DNA from: Strigops habroptila
Lineage: Eukaryota; Chordata; Aves; Psittaciformes; Psittacidae
DNA length: 64,000 nucleotides
Reading direction: 5' to 3'
NCBI RefSeq assembly: GCF_004027225.2
Contig: NC_046358.1
Span: forward strand, 7,595,284-7,659,283
Within the stretch, counting starts at the first letter, position 1. Every line of letters begins with the position of its first letter. Made by a program: the position numbers and the translations under genes. Shown here one piece after another: positions 1-15,000 of the stretch. A model generated the notes under the pieces. That model was not told the origin of the DNA, searched no databases, and was given only the letters and a program-made list of their open reading frames with translations.

Positions 1-57
1 TCCCAAAGGGCTCTCTGCATTTGGCAGTCTGTAGTAGAGTAGGTGCTTTTTCAAGGT
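1..57 (-). CDS. RPAP1: RPAP1 coding exon 24, partial (cut by window edge)
   Basis: Nineteen codons (1387-1405), beginning [13 protein letters not shown], correspond to human GLRQHLLHYKLPN. The acceptor is TTCTTCAG/ACC. The stop codon, 3' UTR and polyadenylation signal lie outside the window. Confidence 0.93.
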
Positions 58-3000
58 CTGAAGAAAGAAACAGCAGCCGTAAAGCATGTCGAAAAGAACC
101 TTATCTTTTCCACTCTGCCTCCAACACAACATAGGAACCTGCCAGATAGTACAATTCCATTATCCCCAACATACTTAACTGCATCATCTTAATGAAAGAG
201 GTATAAAAGGTGAATTTGTTCCAAGAAAATTCACTTCTTATCTGCATGAGAATTCCTCTTCTGAACACAACTCCAATGTCTCCTCAACAGCCCCTCACAA
301 TAACTTCTTGTCAGAAGCCCAAATGGTGTTTTGAGTGGGATCTAAGAATTTACCCTGGATGCTAAACATAAAGGGTCAACTGACCCAGCCCTGTCACACA
401 AATGATAAGGCTTTGCAAGCTCACAGAGAAACAGTACATCTGGTTTGTTCTTTTTGGGGGAAGCATCCATCTAAGAGTAAAGGGAGATCACTGCTGGCCA
501 CCTACTCACAGTTGTACTAGAATCATCCCTTTAAGACCTCCCACTACCTTGATATAATGCTGCTTGGGCAAGAGGCATGGAAATACAGTAGAAGAGATTC
601 ATCTAGATTCCAGTGGGCTCAGTGTTTTGAGTGCAATTACTACAAGAACTGGATAACAGTATTTATAGGCATCACAGGTCAAAATCCTGCTAATCTCCTC
701 TCATTCTCAAGTTAGCAAGGCAGTTAAACACAAATTTCAAAAGCCAAAGATAAATCTCTAAGAGTACTGCATCTGAAAAACTTAATTCCCAGTGGCACAG
801 ACTGAACCTGACAGATCCTACCTCATCCACCAACAGCCACGTCTTCCGCAGCATGCTTTTCCGAGCAGCATCCGTCTCCTGGGAACAGAACACATACTTT
901 GCTTAATACGGTGCAATGCTGCTTTGACCCACAGGTAGCAGCCCAGCAGGACACTTTGTTCATTATGATAATGCTCCAAAGAACAGTTTGTTCCAGCAGA
1001 AAGGGCTCAAGATGACTATTGCGTGGATTTTGGCTCGCTCCTCCTTTCCCTGACCTGAAACTCAGTAGACTTCTTCACTTTCAGGTAAAAACATAGATCA
1101 GAGGTGAAATGCTAGCAGAAGTAATCATTGCTAGAGGCCCCAAGGCCATGGGAGGGCTTCTGCTTGGTTATTCAAGCAAGTGAAAGAATAGTCTGCACAT
1201 TAAGATTGCCCCAGGCAGAGGCTAAATCTATTACAAGCTCTCTCTGCCTGATTAGGTCCCTCAGCCTCTCCACTTCATACTTCCCTATGTACCACAGCCC
1301 ACGTTGTTGCTGACTTCAAAGGTTTACGTAGGATTGACTACCACTAATGCAAGTGCTTTAGGGTACAATGAACAAGAGCTGCTATATGTCTCATATGTGG
1401 ATTCTCAAACAGCTGACCAACCCTCAAAACATTCACTTACAATCTTTGTTTTCAAGCCCAGGGTCAGTGATTCACCACATGCCACACCGGACCCTTGTGA
1501 AGATTAGATGCAAACCTCAAAGCTTCCAGCCCTGAGGCTCTGCTATCCATTACCTACCTGTGTTGTGCTGTCCTGGGAGAAAATAAAGGTGTTCACATGA
1601 GCCACAGCCACCACATAAAGAACAGGGCAGCAGCTGTGGCGCAGCGCCCCAGTGACAAGCGTTCGGAAGTAGAGTCGCAAGAGGTTCAGGTTATCCTCGG
1701 GAGGGGAAGTGTATCGCTCGAGAGGTACAGGAAACTGCAACAAACAAAGGCAACATTACAATTTTTGTCAGGGTCTAAGTAATGAGGGGAAGTTCATTAC
1801 CCCAGGGTGCCCTTCCCCAGCTGTCTGTGTGTGCACTCCTATATAACATGATACACCTCAGTGGCACCACCTCCATGTGGAGCAGCATTGTACTGCCCAC
1901 ACTGACTAATGTGACATGCCTTTGACAAAGCATCCTCAAGACTTATTCAGCTTTACAGAGAGATGTTTTACCAGTGAAATCACTGCAGTTGCTTTTTGGC
2001 ACAGGTAAGAAGAGTGGTTTCAAAGGGAAGAGGCAAAGTACTTTCAACAGCACCGCATCCCACTAATGCACCAGAGGCTTACGCTGATCTGTGCATTTAG
2101 GCAGAAAAGGAAAGCAGATATACGTGCCAGATATACTTCATGTTTTTAAGTGAAGTTTCCATCATTCTCCGATTTCATTGTCTAGCTTTGAAAAACAGGT
2201 TAGAAAAGCTTATAGTAACAACTTGGTTTTGTTTGCCTCTCCCCTCTCCAGAAGTCAAATTTTCGCTAAGTTCTCTAGGGCTAAAATTACATATTTCACT
2301 TTGAAGCATCTTCTTTGCAGGATTAAAGACAATTATTGATTTTACTCCATTCAAAATGCAGTCTGCCCTCTATGGTAGTTTTAACTCAACACAAAAAGGG
2401 GGAAAAAACTCCAAACAAACACACACCACCTTGAGTGATCTCGCTCAGATTTTCCAACACGTGGTTTGTTTTCAAGCAACACGGCAATGAAAACATTGCT
2501 CAAAGTATTTGGCATTTAAAAACTTTCTAAGCACATGAAAAACAATTTGCTTTGAAACGTTCTCCATTGTAACATATGCCACAGGTCTGATAGTACTGAG
2601 GGATGTGGTGTTGAGGGATCAAGACAAGATAAAGTATGTGACGTAGAATCAAGGCTTTCATTTGGAATATGGTGTTTAGCTCTGTTCCTACATATATTTG
2701 TGGTACCGGAACAGAAACAAGGGCAGGCTACTGGGAACATCAAGAGAACAGAGAGATTACCACAGGTAAGATTATCTTGCTTAAGAAACAAAGGCTCATC
2801 TGGTCATAATGATATAGAAAAATTAGCTGCAGGGCTACTACAACCAAAGCAAAGCACAGCAACCATATAATGGAAAGCACTGATCTCACATAAACTGCTG
2901 GTTCACAGTTGTTTAGAAAAAAGTTTTGAAAAGTTATCTTTGTATTAGCAAACTTTAGGCTAGATCAGGTATTGTCTGTCAACTGCCAAAGAACTTGAAG

Positions 3001-6000
3001 CCAGCTAAACTCTATCTCCTGTGCTCTGCTCATTCAAAAGAAATGCAGTCCTGCACTTGACAGGTCGAATTTGCCTGCTGAGTTACCCAGTAAAGCACAA
3101 CTCCAGTATAACTAAGTGTGGAAACATGGTTGAGAGGAAAAATAACTGTTTATCCATTCATTGAGCAAGGAAAAGGTTCTCACCAAGGTGTGAAAAGACC
3201 TATTTAACGGAAAGGTAATTGCTCCAGAAGAATATGGGGTGCAGACCAGCCCTTCATACATACAGGCTATAAATTAGAAGGAGGTTCTCAGTTATGAAAT
3301 CAAGACATATAGACACCCTCTTCTCTCAAAACGAAGTTCAACAGGTTTCTGTGACAAGGGCCTGTACCTACAGGGGATGGGCTCTGTTCTTTACACTTAC
3401 ATTAATCAAGCTGTTTTACCATCCCACCCCCAAAACCAACCAACCAAAACCCAAACCAATATCAAGAAAAAACCCCACATACACAGCTGTCATAGCCCCA
3501 GATCAAAAGAACATTGCTCTCTCCATTCCTATTCTATTTTACATTACATGCGTTGCACTTTCTTCAGAGAGAATGAAAAGACTCTAAGCAAAGAAAGCAT
3601 GATTATTCTACTGGAAAAGGAGGAGCAAGGAAGAAGGGGAAGTGCTGGGAGGATGCCCAAATCAAGGTTGTAGAAACACAGGCAAAAGCCCAGTGATCCA
3701 GGGATATGCAGTGACAGGCAACTACCATAAACCAGGATTACCTGCTGGAGCGGCACTCCCAGTGCCTTCAGGATACTTGTGTGCTCCCCAAAAACAGAGA
3801 GGCGCAGATGAACACTGAAACACTTCTGTAGAGGTAGAAGAACAAAGACTCCAAAGAGTGGATCTCCAAATGAGACAGCTTCAAACTGTTCCAGGAGACT
3901 TATGTAGAGATCGTGGAAGGATGCCAAACCAGGGAGAGGAGCATCCAAGTTTAAGGAGTCCAATGCCTTGGGTTGGCAATACACAGAGAGAAGGGCAGCT
4001 GTATAGCGGTGGATTGGTGCTTCTAGAAAGAGGTCACTGCCTGTGAGGAATACACACATAAGCCGTGCAAGTTTGGCAGCGGTAGGGATGCTTTGAAGGG
4101 TTTTAGCACGCCAGGTTTCCAGCAACAAGACCCACTGCAGGTTCCAGGTCACAGTGTTGACAAGATCAAGTGGGAGAGAGTTCAGTACAGCCCCACGTGT
4201 CTCTGCATTAGTCACTCTGTTGTAAAGGCTGATAAGTGGAAAGAACGGCCAGTCTGAAGGCAAGATAGGCCCTTTGACCTCAGGAAGCAGCATTGACTGG
4301 ATGAGGTAATTCCGTCCTTGGTAGGATGCCTGGGAACGCATGAGGGTAGGCTGCAAGTGGACAAAATGAGAAAGGTAGCAGGAGCGGATGGAAGGTAGAT
4401 CCTGGTATGATTCTCTCAGCAGGGCACCACGAGTAGCCTTTGAATAAGATGCTGCCGCAGAGCCAGGCTGTGCCAGTTTGGCACTGCTACCCAGATGCAG
4501 GATATCAGAGAAGTCAGCTGCTTCTGGCCCTCCAGCTCTCCCTTCACTGTAAGATAAAGAGACAAGCATCAGTTTAAGAAACAAACAAACAAACCCCACC
4601 AAACCAACAAAACACGACAGAAATTCATCTCTACAATCTTCCTGGATCAAAGTGACTAGTAAGTGCACAGCACTTGCAACACTTCCTACAGGATTCAGCT
4701 ATAATAATACTGAGTGACGGTAAAGCATCACCTACTTGGTATTTACAGGGAATTCACAGAACTACCTCTGGAGTTAGCAACACTAAGGCCTTGCCATGAA
4801 AAACGTCCACGCAATGCCAGCAGTTTGGTGTGGAGGCTACAACCCCTTGTGGAGAGGCAGTCTACTTATCACCACAGCTGTCAGGGTGCTGAGATGAAAT
4901 AACACATATCATAAGGCCTGTGTGAATCAATAAGGCAATTACTGAAATAGTAGTTTTGCAGCTGGCAGTGGCAAGGTCAGGGGAACCAGGGACTGGGAAT
5001 TAGAAACTGGGGGGTGTTTGTCAAATCCATGTGGTACAATCTTAGACCAGAGATTCACCGTAGTCTCAGGTTACTCACCAAGTTCTCACAAAATGTTAGC
5101 TCTACCACAGGCGTTTGTTAAAAACAAAACCCACCCAAACTGATTAGAAGGCTCCATGGCTGGAGAATATGCCAATGAATAACTAAAATTTAAATACAGG
5201 CTCTACTAAAATCCAAAAATTATGATAAAATTGCAGTGCCAAGGGCCTACACCTACAGGGGATGAACTCTGTTCTTCATACTTACATCAACCAAGCTGTT
5301 TTACCATCCCACCCCAAAAACAAACAAACAAAACCCAAGTTAGCCCATATACCAGACTACAGAAAGTTAAAAATGCAAAGCTTACGGAAGAAACTCTGGA
5401 TTAAAGGCAAGATCCAGTAGGACCTCATAAGCCAGATGCTCACTCCCTGGCAACAGACGGCTTAGCAATGCCATGGCAACACAGTGATGGAGTGAGGCGT
5501 GCTGGGTGTAATTCGGACAAGCACCTGCCTGTACAAGAAACAAAACAGAGAAAAAACACTGTATCATTTGTCAACAAGGCAATCAACAAGGACAGGAGGG
5601 TCAACTGAGACACAGATCTCACAGAAAGTGAGAGGGAGTCACCAGACTTTAGTCAGGTATGAGAAAGAACATGGATGCAAAGACCAATTGCCCGTTGGAC
5701 ACACTGAGCTGGAGAGGCCCAGGTGAAGTCAATACCTCAGGTGAAAGAAATGAAAGGACTAATAACGATACCATTCTCCGAGCCAATGCTAGCACAAAAT
5801 ACTGCAGATGATATTCATGGCGCAGGATCCATGCAGATGAAGGAGTTACAGAGGGAGGCCCGCCCTGCCAGCTTTGATGCAGATAATCCTTCAAGCCTCT
5901 GAAGCCCAGCACAGAGCTGTACTATAAGGGAATCAGAAGTGGAGACATACTATGAAGATAGTTCATGCTTGGAGGGAAGTGAAACATAGCCCTCCCCAAG

Positions 6001-9000
6001 GCCTACCTTCTCACATGAGAATTCCTGCTGGTTACTCCAAAAGGGATATTTAAAAATAGCCTGATAAATATCTGCTTTTCTACCTCAGGGGTCACCTGTA
6101 TCCATCATGACCATTCCCACCACAGGTAACCAATACTCACTTCCCTAGTGCTTCATAAAGCAGAAGTATGGCCAGTGGCTGAAGATATTTTTCCCTCATC
6201 TGGCCAGATACTCTTATCAGTAACTGCTCAGCTAACTCAACATAAGGTGACAGAGGAAGAAGGCTTTGAGAAAGCTTATGCTAGGTACTTCATCTCTCAA
6301 GGGCTCTGCCATTTCCTCTTCAGTCTGCAGTCTATGATGACTCTCATTCTAAAAATCCAGGACAATCAGAAGTGGGAAGAAACCTCTTCAGTCACTGTAG
6401 CACTCATTCTCTTTTTTCCTAATTTTTATCCTATTTTCCGTTGTCATATATGCTTCAACCATCCCTTTCCTCCTCTGACATTTATTTATTTTGCTTAGCT
6501 AAACAACCGTTATTTAACCCTTCTCAACATTCTTGATACATCCATTCTTTAAGTATCATCATCATTCATCTCCTGCTCTGTAATTCCAGCTTCCCAGCAT
6601 CAACTGGCTGTTGGAGTTCAAAGACAGAAGATATTTTTCAGATCCTCATCCTTTGTTTTTTAGAACAAAAATACACAACAATCCTTTATAACAGTCCTAC
6701 TAAGATCACTCTTAAACCTAGGAAGATACAAATACTAACCTCCCCCAAGTATATATTCACCAAGACCTTATAGTAAGAGAGTCTATTCTCACCTTGCTGG
6801 TCAGACCCTTGTGAATGTCAGTGATGCTGTTGATGAGAAACAGCAGGGCAGTGAGAAAGGGGAAAGGTGACTTGGAGCCAACGAGGCTCAAAGGAGGTTT
6901 GCCTCCAGTGCAACTCAGAGATGCAATGCTGAAAACAGATTCTGGTGCTGGGGAACAGGACAGAGGGTTGCACAAAGCAGAACATGGCCTGTGTGAACAG
7001 ATACAGAGAGAAGGGTCAGGTCAAAAGCACTTATACTGCTGAAAAATTATCTTGTAGGAATGTTACTATCTGAAATGTGCCACACGTTGCAGTAAAATGG
7101 AAGCCCTGAAGACCATGCAAGAACAAACCTAGTAGTAGTTGGTGAAGTAAGCACCATCACCATACAAGCCAATGCCAGTGAGCTGTCATGAATTCTAATC
7201 TTTAGCTAAATTGTTCATGACATGCAGAAATACTGATGCAGTGGTGCATCTCTGATGTCAAACATGTGAAACCATTGGGCATCTGATTAAAAAAAATGCA
7301 CATCTCCCCACATATACACCATATACACATAAACCAGGCTAATAAAGCTGCCCACCCACTCAAGACATTTCAGTAATAACCTGACAGGCAAAGCCAAAAA
7401 AAACAGCTTATATCTTAACACTGACATTGCAAAGATGCTGCCCCTTACAAACTCATGAAATGTGTATTTTTAAGCTCTATTCAGGCAGAACCTGGCTTTA
7501 ATGTACGTGAACATGACTGTCCATACTGCTCTTGCTATGGGCAAAACTAGAACATTTCATACCAGCAATGCTTGCAGGGTGCACTTAAGACATAGCACGT
7601 CTGTACAGGCAAGACCAGTACAAAGAAGGGTGACCATAAGCATGTTGCTGAATGGTAACGGGACAACAGGGCAAGCACTGTCAAAGATCCATATCATTAC
7701 TCTATGACAGAGTTAATTCTTTACATGCATTTCTCTTCCACTGGCATTACCATGTAGGAAATGTGTGAACACATCTGGGGCTCACAGAGTACCCTGAATT
7801 CCTGACCATAATCTGCCCAGAATGTTTAGACAAGATTGACAAATATAAAGACAGAGATTAGCTGACTCTTCATTTTTACCAGCCAGTGTTAAGAGCCTAG
7901 AAGAATTCTTGCTGATAGGCTTTTACAGCCTGACCAAACCCATTGCTTTCAGACCTCAAGAACAGGCAGGAAGGGGTCTAATGAGCACCCCTGTGTTGGA
8001 AGCCTGCTTGGTGCTAAGAGCTTCTCAGTCATGAAGGATCATTGGCCAAATTGTTTGGTGACCACTCAAACACCAAAGACTTCAAGTACCCCTTATATGA
8101 GATGTTCTCAGAAGCAGCCAGATGTCTCCCCGACTACCGGCTGGGTGTTTTAGGTTCCCTCTCCAAAGGATTGATCATAGGCTAGTAGGGAGGCTCCCTC
8201 TACAGTGGAAAGACAGAATATCTGCATTGGTTAACAGTTCCAAGCGCCACAGACAAAGGTTATGTTATCCAAATGTCTGAAAGAACAGCTTGGTATCTGG
8301 CCTTTTGCTTTCCTGCAGAGGCTTTCAAAGCTTTAGTGAAGCTCTGCAGAAGTTTAAAGATGAAAGTCTAGTTAAAATATTTTATGTAAGCAGCATTATA
8401 CAGAGCACATGAATGGTACATGCACATGCACCCTGTAAGAGAGACTCAAACTGATGTTACTTGTTTTTAAAAAACAGTGAAACCAAAGAATCCAAGCCAA
8501 CAGTGACCAAAATCAATCTGAAATTAATATGAAAACTACAACTACATGAAAAGGCAGAGATGCAGACCCAGCAGCAGCACCAGTAGGAAAGGAGGAACTA
8601 GAGAACCTCTGTGGACATCATGCTTTTTGCTGTGAGGGGAGAGAAAACAAAGCAGGGGGTAGACAGAGCCTGACTGTGCTCTAATTCACACACACAGAGC
8701 ACATATGTAAAGTGGAAAGGAATGGGAGAGGGAAAACTGCCACATAGTACAGTATAGAAAGGAAACTCCCTTAGCTTCTGGGAACAGCAGTGAAATGGTG
8801 TTACCTGAGCAGGTCCCACATGCTCTGTACGGCTGGTTGGCTGAGAAGGGGCTGCAGCACCTCAGACGTCAAACGTTCCAGTTCCTCTAAGCAGTCAATT
8901 GGATTGACTGATGGCTGCAAAAGACATGGAGAAAGACAGGAAAAGGTAGTGAATGAAGGCATTGCAGGCTGATTTAATTGCTTTCTCTGTGTTCATTGCC

Positions 9001-12000
9001 TCTTTGCCAGAACACAAAATCTACACAGTGGTACTGCTCTAGGTTAGAGCACAGAGGAGGATCTGTGGCTTTCAGAGAACCATCCAAATTCTTCCGACCC
9101 TAGTAAGCAATATCCCAGGTTGAAGGAACATGCTGGCAAATTTTAATGTTCTTTCCCTTTATTAGAATGCTGCTTCAGGATCCAGAAATACTCATTTCCA
9201 TAACATAAAAACTGGTTTTCACCCAGGTGAAATCCCCCTCTAGAAATCAGTGTAATCTACATGAATGTGTTCACCTTAGTTCTTAGTAGGCTAACAAGTA
9301 TGTTCCAAGAAGGTCCCAGCATACAGTAGTCTGGTTACTCTACAAGTTGGGGTCTTTTTGACTATTCCATTCAAATGTGCTCCATGCAATCTTATTTCGG
9401 TGTTTTTAATCAGATGAGCTAACCACTGGTAGACGATGGAACTTCTTTTTAAGTGGAAATAAAAAATATGTCATAAAGGTTAAAAAGGAATATTAACCTC
9501 TAGGTTATCCTGGTTCTCTAATGCTCAGGACCTAATGACAGCAGGTGAAGGGTACGACCAACCTCTGTGGCTCTGAAGTCATCTTGGAGAGATATTGGTG
9601 GTTCCCACCCCAGCCACATCTAACAAACTCAGTTGCTCTGGGCAACTTTCAGAGGAGTTGCAGAACTGTGAGTAACTACAGCCACTAAATTACCCCCACA
9701 CCTAGAAGACAGCTTTCCCAGGTCACACCTCAGGCATGTCAGTTGGGCAGTAAAGAGGAAAATTGCATTTATCTTTAGAACATGAATCTTTACGGTAGCT
9801 GAAGTGTAAGACATTATTCTTCAACAGCATTGCACTGATGTGTCACCTTCCAAAAATTCACTTTAAAAGATGGTCACATACTACAGCTGTAACTGGGTTA
9901 CAGGAGTCGACCTTGAACGTCAATTGGGCAGCAAATACATTTATCATCTCCATTGTTTCCTATCCAAAGTTCCTATGGCATGACCCTTAATGCTCAATCT
10001 TCCAACCAGATTACTGCAGTATAGCTGTCCACATGTAAGCTCTCAGACCACAGCGAATGCAAAAATGTGCAACTTGATTTAGCCCATAAAGAGAAAGGGC
10101 TGCCAAACTGAATCAAGTCATATTTGCTTCATGCTTTGGATCTCTGCCGTAAATCAGAACAGTCACAGCACTACCACCTACCCTGACTGAGACTCTGAGC
10201 CCAAAGGAAGAAAAGGACAAGAAAGGAAGACAGTGATATTTGGCACTGCTAATGTGAAGGATCAGCAGACTTATCTGACCCTAAATGCATTGCAGCCTAG
10301 ATATGAGCTGTGATAAACAAAACCTAGTCCTCAACTAGATGCCTCAACGTCTGTGTTTTTCAGCATTACCTATAAGTTCAGGTTTTCAGAGGTAATACAC
10401 GAGCTGATGCTGGTGAGATGAAAAGACAACCTGTATCTTCAGGCCTTACCTGCTGGCTACAAGCACTGTAATAAACTCCCAAGTAGATCACGTAAGTTGT
10501 GGTCAGAGGCTGGAGAGTTTGCCAAGTTTCTGTCTGGGATATCTCCTGGAGGAATTTTTTCAGACTGGTCTCAAGGAAGGGCTGTAATCCTGACACTTGA
10601 TTCCAGGCTATGGGAGGAGGTGGAACCTGTTCGCTATCTTCTGAGCTATTACTGAAACACAATGGAAGAATAATTATACAGGATAGCAAATATGTTTCAG
10701 AAACAACTGTCTCTTTAAACAATCATTTTTAACAGCAAGATTTCCAAAGGCACATGGTCTGGAAGGTGACACCCAACAACAGCCACTAGGGGAAAAAAAA
10801 TTATTTGCACATTCCCACAGACCAGACCTAATCAATTTATGGATCAAGGACGATACAGAAGCTACTCAGGAAAACCAAAGTGTCTTCATCTGCACTACTC
10901 CGTCCTTGAGCTGTGCTCTGGTTTTATTGGACATGCTACCTCAGTATCCAGCTTTAGTTAAAGGAGTTTCTTGCTTTTCACCAGAAAAAGTACCTGTTTC
11001 TTCAAATACTGCTGCTTTGATGTCTATCAAAACCAACCACCTCTTAATCCTGACCCATCTTGGTCTCTGCTGAGAGGTTCTTTCCTCCAAACCTCAGAGA
11101 GGTTATTTTTTCCCCCCAAAGGGAAGATCAAAGGGCCTTCCGAGCTCCTTTCAGCAGGGCATTTGGCTAACACTGCCCTTCTGCCCTGTAGCTGGAGGCA
11201 GATTTTTACTCCTGCTTCTTACCAGGCAGAAAAAAGAAGGCGATAGCCAGGTCTCCAAACCAAAGAGAGGGAAGACAGGATGCCAGCTACTCAGAAACAC
11301 AGAACTGGTGACAGAGGGGGCCTACCTGCTCAGCTTGGCCTGCAGCTCTGCCGTGTAGCCTGCTGTTTGTGTCACATGTATCAGCAGAGTAACTACTGCT
11401 GAAGCTCGCTGGACAGACAACTCAGTCACAGGGCTCTTCTCACTGCAAGTGCTGAGCAGCTCAGGCAGGGACTGCAGTATCCTCACCAGCACAGGGTAGA
11501 GATCCCTAGAGTATGAATCACAAAATAGATGAGGTGGGAAAGGGTCTCTGGAGATCATCTATAGTTCAACTCCCGGCTCAAACCACGTCAGCTAGAGCAA
11601 GTTTGCCCAGCAATATGTCCAGTTGAATTCTGAGTATCTTCAAGGATAGAGAGTCCACAATCTTCCTGCACAACCTGTTCCAGTGTTTGATCAGCTTCAC
11701 AAGCATAGGAAACCTTTTTTACTAAGTGAAATTTCCTATATTTCCATTTGTGCCCATCACTTCTTGTACTTCCACGTCATACCACTAAAACCCTGCCTCT
11801 ACCTTCTTCGCATCCTCCCATCACACATTTATAAAGATTGCTAAAATGAGATTACGAGAACCATCACCACCACCAAAATAACAAAAATAAACAGCCATGG
11901 AGAAAAGACGACAAAGAAAGAATACTGCCTTTCATTGGAATGGGACCCCCGTAATATTCTGCCTCCAAGCAGATCATCTCATGGAAAAAGTATTTTTATT

Positions 12001-15000
12001 CCTGATTCCTTAGTTCTCAAATTCTCAGCCAAAGTATCCACAGTGGTGATAATGCAAATTTAAGGAATCTTTTACTGTTTGTCTTTCCTTAATGTTATTT
12101 ACAATGCAAAACTATATCCAGTTTTTACATTTTATTAACCAATACACCTGATTGGGCTGGAGAACACAATGTCGCGGAGGAACAATCTCCCTTCTGAAAC
12201 TTAATACTGGCCTCCCTTTTACTCTTCAGAGCAACTCCACAGCCATCTCTGTGCTTCCAAGTCAGTGCAATTAAGGAGTAAGATTCAATGCTTGAGGTAG
12301 GCAGACTTATCCCAGTGTAGACCTGGATGGTCAAGCACAAGAACCTGTACTGAACTGAAAAGGGATGCGGCATGCCGTTTGTCTGCATCACTCTGCCTCA
12401 CTTAGCATGCATGCTGGTGACTGCTGCCCACAAACTGCCTTCAGATCATCAGATTCAGCCCTCAGTGTGCTGCAAACTATGTGTGTGTTGGTGGCACACA
12501 AACACAGATTATCCATGCCTTCAAGAGGAAAAAAGATGCAGCCCTAAAAAGCTAAGGTGATCTCCCATAGTATAGAGGAGAAACAACCGAATACCACTGC
12601 TTAAACACGGGAGATAAAGAACAACCAGAAAAGACAATATTCAGCACAAATACCTATAGGAACTGTGAGTTTTACTGTAGGAGGCCAGAGTAAGGGAGAT
12701 AACACTCAGTGAAGGGAGTAGAGACTGAGCCTGGAGATCCCTGTATTGGCCCCTCTGGAACAGGATGTCTGTTTTCTCTGTGGTGCCTCCCACCCTCATT
12801 TCTCCAGCTTTAGGCTGTACCTGTAAAGATCACAGGCCTGACCATAAGCAGCAGCCACAGCCCACAACCGGAAGGCTTCAGTGCTTAGCTTGATGGCTTC
12901 TTCCCTTGGCAGCAGCAGATCCACCGGGTCTTCGGCTATAAAGCGACTCAATCGACTTTTCATTTCAAATTTGTTAAGCTGTAAACCAAACAAACCAGAA
13001 AGAAAAGAATGAACTACAGAAAAAGACAAAGAGATAAGAGATATCAGCTGCATGCATCATCCCCACATTACTCTGACACACCAGAAGAGCTGCAGATTTC
13101 AGTTCAACTCATTCTCATTTCCTCTTGGCCTGTTCAAATCTGCCTTTATCTTACGTAATCTCAAGGAGCACACTAAAAAGGATCAATAAATGGTCAAAGG
13201 CTCTTAAAGAGAAGTATTCCTGGAAAGGATGCCTAGGTGTTACCTAATCCGTTTCTAACACAAATCAACTACACTTACATCATTTCTGACAGAGGTTTCT
13301 CTGGCCCACACACACTCTTGGTTTGGATGCTCTCTGCAGCATTTAACTGATTTGAAGAAAATACATATTTATCCTTCTTCAAGTAGTCATAAATAGTACT
13401 CTATTAGCCAAGATTACATGTAAAGATACACCTAATGAAAAACACTGTATACAAAAGTACTGAATTGACGCTGCTTTTGGTTTTGGGAGGTCACACTAAA
13501 TGGCTTTCAGAGGTTCTACAATCTAAATCTTTCTATGATTCTAACTATTTCACAAAAAGGGCACCTCCTGCCTATTACTTTTATAAGATGATAGCATTTT
13601 GACGCCTTGGAAATGTTCTGAGGTTATTTTGGTGTTGAATTAAGCATGGCATGACTCATTTGCAGTTCTCTAGAAATAATTTTTATCCTCCCCAACAACT
13701 GGGTATTTTTGTGTAGCCATAAAAAAAAAAGAGCTTCTCTCTTCTTCTCCCACACATAAAAAAAAAGCTTGTGTGTGATCTGTCTAAACAAATGAGGTAA
13801 CAATGTCTTTTTCACAACACAAGGACATATTATAGATCATTAAAAATTCAAATGCTTTAGAGACATCTTGTAAGGAAATCAATGCACACCAGCAAGAAAG
13901 CACAAGGAGCTGATGAATCAAACTATGAATTCTGACACCTCTCCTACAGAGCAGAGGGCAAAGTCAAATTTACTTCCAGTGGAGGAAGATGGAAGAATTT
14001 TGTTGTTAGCTAAAATAAATACGTGCATTGATGATTTTGATTTAGTTTATTATCTTCCATTCCCATGTTCAAGTGCATGTAGCAAGCCATATGAAAGTGC
14101 AACAGAACCGAAGCCCAAGTAGTTTATTGTAAACAATAAACCTTGTGGATAAAAGCAAGTGGAACCTTGTAAGCAATTTTTGCATGCCTTGAAACACCTG
14201 GAGTACACAAAGCCTGAAATAGAGTCAAATTCAGAGATATTCTATTATGTTACTAGCACCACTTATAGCCTTTAAATATCCCACTATCCATTATCAGCAT
14301 GTTATTCTATGTATTTTATAGCACAGGCTGGTGTTCTGCTGCTGATGTTTGCAATTTCCTGGATGGCAATTTATTAGATGCTGTTAACAATACTGAACCA
14401 AAAACCCTAAGAAGTGCTCACTGCACTGTAATGAGTGCTGCTCAGGGTAGATGTTACACATTTACAGCATCAGTGCAATGACCTATATGAGTGAATGCAA
14501 TTATCTCTGAAGTGGAAAACCTGTCCAGAAGTACGTAAGAGAAGCTGGAAATACTGATAAATGCCCTCAGAGTTATTAAGACAAATTAATGGCAGGAAAG
14601 TTCAACCAGGGTTGTAAAACACAAGGATAGTAATTAAATCTCTGGTTTATACACTCCTAAGCTGCCTATCACTGGAACATGGGAGAACAGAGAGCATCAC
14701 ACACCATGTGCTCTAAACATCTGCTATTGGTCAGTATCACTGAGCTGTGCTATGTGATTTTGCATAAAACAAAGAAAAGAAAACAGCAAAAAGCTTGAGA
14801 CAGCTCTTCTACTGGTATACACCAAAAGGCATCATTATTATGACACTGTCAACAATTCCTTCAAAACACACATATGCACCATCTTCACAATGATTATTGC
14901 AGCTTCAGCTCAGAGTCACCTCCAGTTAATCCTCAGTCTTTACTTACACAGAACAAAGGCCTCTGCAATCAGAAAAGCTCTTCTGAGAAACACTCACCAG

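Larger units (their letters stand above)
58..3741 (-). other. RPAP1 introns 23, 22 and 21
   Basis: Introns 58-821, 879-1,557 and 1,735-3,741 lie between exons 24, 23, 22 and 21. Apart from direct repeat copy A I recognise nothing in them: no CR1, RNA gene or extra exon with RPAP1 similarity. Confidence 0.7.
5922..11325 (-). other. RPAP1 introns 18, 17, 16 and 15
   Basis: Introns 5,922-6,792, 6,989-8,804, 8,915-10,449 and 10,652-11,325 contain no element or extra exon that I recognise. Short open frames in them have no coding signature. Confidence 0.65.
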
